A DNA stretch of 64,000 nt from Termitomyces sp. T153 (taxonomy: Eukaryota > Basidiomycota > Agaricomycetes > Agaricales > Lyophyllaceae). The notes beneath the pieces were generated by a model. The model searched no databases. It had not been told where the DNA came from and saw only the letters and a program-made list of their open reading frames with translations. Of the stretch, positions 61,200 to 64,000 are shown one piece after another. The DNA is taken from positions 1 to 64,000 of the forward strand of contig JACKQL020000077.1 in the NCBI GenBank assembly GCA_018296165.2, read 5' to 3'. Position numbers and translations under genes: made by a program. Positions within the stretch are counted from its first letter, which is position 1. Each line of letters starts with the position of its first letter.

Positions 61200-62422
61200 A
61201 GCCTGAGGTACGTTGCTCCTCAATTTTTCCAGCCTCTTCCATATTTCTAGGATTTTCGTCACTCGGCAGCGGATCCTCTGGGGCTGGAGGATCATGCGAT
61301 ACTACGACATCCTTAGTTATCACCACGGGAGTCTGCGAAAACCTTCTGAAGGAAGCCGAATCGCGGGGATTATCGTATCTTCTTTCGCTGTGAATGATGA
61401 TAAGGTTGAATGTTATTGCCTATGACCAGGTAAGGCTATATTCCGTCGAGAAAGCGGAGACTTACAATGATTTGAACAAGCTTAAGAAGAGGTAAGTGTG
61501 CAAACCATTTCTAGAGGAAGAAGAAACTTACTACACGTTGAACACCGAATTGGCTATTGTGGTGAGTCAGGTAGATGATGAGGAGCACTATAAGGGATAT
61601 CGAGTAGATTAATCCCGCCTCGACAGTTATACGAATAGCCCTTGAGAGCGGGTCCTGTTGTCGTAATATAAAGGAGCGATAACGCGCAGATTCTCTTCTC
61701 ACATTCGATATTCGAGAAACGATCAGAGAAGTCGTGATGCAATTCGTGCCCATCGCCATAGCATAGAAGGTGATGATGAGAGGGGTTAGATTCTTTTCTC
61801 TATTACTGTAGGTCGTAGAACCTGCCCCAATAGCGGTCGCTGCGATGCCGAACGCTACCAAAGATGGTCTAAATATTGTTAGAAGCCAAACTGATCGACT
61901 CACCTAAACCTACTAGAGATGTTATCACTGAGAAAACGATCATTCGAATGTTTTTGTTCCACGCCATATAACAACGGTATATCTATGAAACCAGATTAAA
62001 ATCCACAAGCAGTGATTATCAAAACGTACTAATACTGAATCACCGAGCCAAGTCTGTACTACATATAAGCAGAGGGAAACGTCACTCCACCACTGGAAGT
62101 TTCCCTTGAATTCGAGGTAGGCCTTCGGATCTCTATGGTAGACAAGTGACACGAAAAAGTGCAATTCTATTATCGCATCGGCCGCAGAGATACTGAACAT
62201 GGCAATGGCCACGGATACCAACCACCAGGGAATATCGTTGATCGGTCGAAGTCTTCCAGCAAACATGGCTAGCGTCGAGATACAATAACAGAACGAAATT
62301 ATGTTGATGCCTGAGCTTGTGTTAGTCTAAGCAGCACAGCAGAAGATCAAACTTTCGACCGTACCAAATGCTGTCGTCTGGAGGAAATACGTGATGAGAT
62401 GCGATAGCCTGTAGGAGTACAT
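61200..62422 (-). CDS. multi-pass membrane protein of a mushroom family
   Basis: About 300 residues with roughly seven hydrophobic segments, from five or more exons. Text includes WWLVSVAIAMFSISAADAII, LYVVQTWLGDSVL|IYRCYMAWNKNIRMIVFSVI, PSLVAFGIAATAIGAG, LIITFYAMAMGTNCITTSLI and IRITVEAGLIYSISLIVLLI. The blocks QT.LGD...YRCY..W, N...T.LI..RI and R.I.E.GLIY are typical of a large family of uncharacterised Agaricomycete proteins with a receptor-like topology; no ligand or function is known. The start at 62422 (MYSYRLSHLITYFLQTTAFG) is provisional, as the frame is open upstream. The 3' end after FGVQRV needs one or two more exons and lies near 61200-61300. Confidence 0.65.
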
Positions 62423-62961
62423 TATGAATAGCGACACCACACCAGAATTGGATGGTTGAGGTACTGGTGGCACTCCGCGACGCTGTGGCTTATGTTATAA
62501 TTCTATTCTGTTCCAATGTCTCGCATATGAATCATGATCGGACAGCCCTTGCCCAATGCAAAGCACAATACATCCGTCCATTCTAACAACCCGAGAGGGC
62601 AAGGTCATGCGCTGATTACCTTTGAGTGTACAAATAGAAAATATCAGTAGAGTAATGATGAAATGTACAAAAGATATCAGGGAACGAACCTCATTTGGTT
62701 AGGAATATGTATAAGTAGTCTCCACGTCACAACGAGTTCAAATTAGGTTCCTTGGTTTTATTACTTATAGAAAAATCATTCACGAAGGAATGATGATTAG
62801 TTTGTACACTCTTACTAGGGCCGTTAAAGACGAAGCTTTAAGTATGTCAGGTTTAAGTCTTTGCGATCCGAAGTATCTTAATCTTATCTTATCTCCAGCT
62901 GATCTGTTATTTTGATCCTGTAGTAAGCTTTTATCTGGTTGACGAGAAGTGTGATTAGGTC
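62423..62961. other. intergenic, no gene seen
   Basis: Divergent spacer between a minus-strand and a plus-strand gene, AT-rich. The minus ORF at 62780-63130 overlaps the plus-strand gene and shows no domain. Confidence 0.45.
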
Positions 62962-64000
62962 TTGCTAAACAACGCGTCAAAATCGCCAGATATTCATCTC
63001 GCTTCATTCTTATGTCTTCCAATTGATAAACACTCTTGGTCTCATCACCCACGTATTCTTGACGCGTACACGAGACAATTTGAGCGGCCACGGTCTTCCT
63101 TGCTTTCTTCGCTGAATGTCGAAGTTGCAATGCACGCCATCATAGGTCTTTCATTTGCTATGGGTTATATGGAGGACAACAGCTACTGTGATCTCATCCT
63201 ATCCATCTGGCCCAATCTATGCAAGTAAATAAACTTTCTCTATCGACATCTCACTCAAGATCACGATACCTTGTATGATTTTGAGACTACATTGAAGTCT
63301 ATCGAGGCTCGGCTCGGATTCCTCATTGGTGAACTCAAGTGTACGGAGATTATTTCAACCAAGGAAAGGGAATGTTGGAGCTAGTTTTTACCATGTGGAT
63401 CCAGCTAGGAAAAAACCCACCAGACGACAAAGAAGTTCCTTCACGTGTCGTCAATACCGCTCAATTATTAGTAGTACTGTTTGGATCCTCCCTCACTGAT
63501 ACCGAAGAAGTGGACGCAGCTGTGGAAATTCAACGAAAGAACTGCTTCCAATAATCTTCTTAAACCAATACAGATGGGTGTAAATAATCGTGGATCGTCC
63601 TGGTCGCGGTGTCTCCACTTTATACTAATAGTCCACAACGAAATATGTGCGTCAAGTCCGAAAATTAATACACGACCGCCAAGAGTGTTTTATTCAATAT
63701 TTGTGAAGCTCTTTGGTATGCCAGATCATGTCTTCCCTCGGATAATGAGTCCGAGAATCCACAGGTTGTAGCATCAGGACAGGACTTCCATTGAACTTCT
63801 TGCTCAGTACGCGGCTGAAACCGTAGAGGGTTATTCGTGGGTTATCAATGCCCTACGATACAACCCCCTGCCTGTATTGTTCAAATGCACGTATGAAGTG
63901 CCTCCAACAGGATACATTTTCGGAATATATCGCTTTTATCTTGGAAAACCTAAAGAAACACTCAATCCACCGTCCGTATCCTGTTCTACGACGTTTCAAG
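62962..64000 (+). pseudogene. MYND-associated protein, broken and cut by window end
   Basis: Text resembles the helical body of a large Agaricomycete family often ending in a MYND zinc finger: LILSIWPNLCK followed after a stop by NFLYRHLTQDHDT, then EMLELVFTMWIQLGKNPP, LHFILIVHNEICASS, and GYSWVINALRYNPLPVLFKC near the window end. The stop (TAA at about 63227) sits where relatives usually have an aromatic residue, and no intron signal removes it. Several frame changes follow. The zinc finger, if any, lies beyond the window. Function unknown even for intact relatives. Confidence 0.45.

Overview
The window looks like a chromosome segment of a mushroom-forming basidiomycete (Agaricomycetes). Genes are dense and split by many short introns (about 50-75 nt, GT-AG). 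A laccase and an AA9 lytic polysaccharide monooxygenase suggest lignocellulose decay. TOK-type channels, MYND-associated proteins, F-box families and NRPS-like reductases are all typical of this group. All gene models were assembled by hand from conserved motifs and splice signals, so exon edges are provisional.

Layout: 0.36-2.6 kb laccase (-); 3.5-5.6 kb DUF4139-family protein (+); 6.4-10.8 kb one gene with three consecutive kinase-like modules (+); 12.0-12.9 kb secreted PEBP-like protein (-); 14.1-16.3 kb BAG-domain protein with three single-base frame breaks (+); 16.8-18.6 kb MFS transporter (+); 19.5-20.9 kb F-box-like protein (+); 21.4-22.7 kb aldo-keto reductase (+); 23.5-27.7 kb adenylation-carrier-reductase (NRPS-like) enzyme (+); 28.5-29.4 kb AA9 LPMO (-); 30.9-31.5 kb dual-specificity phosphatase (-). 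From 31.5 to 37.7 kb I see no convincing gene.

From about 37.7 to 48.75 kb lies a nest of broken transposable elements: a Ty3/gypsy integrase-chromodomain remnant, a non-LTR retrotransposon interrupted by a solo LTR, a Tc1/mariner copy with inverted repeats, a second LTR of the same family in opposite orientation, and another reverse-transcriptase remnant. This block has almost no CpG and ends abruptly at about 48.75 kb, as expected of long-term CpG methylation and deamination.

Beyond it: 49.6-51.3 kb Ser/Ala-rich single-pass membrane protein (-); 51.5-54.8 kb gene-poor with duplicated non-coding units; 54.8-56.4 kb F-box protein (-) and 56.9-58.2 kb its decayed tandem copy; 58.4-58.6 kb a fold-back MITE-like element; 59.35-60.9 kb a decaying TOK-type potassium channel (-); 61.2-62.4 kb a multi-pass membrane protein (-); 63-64 kb an edge-truncated, probably broken MYND-associated protein (+).

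MFS, aldo-keto reductase and NRPS-like reductase share a strand within 11 kb and could form a small specialised-metabolism group. The features most worth following are the triple pseudokinase/kinase protein, the two GC-AG introns cutting core motifs of the NRPS-like gene, and the channel whose selectivity filters are damaged.
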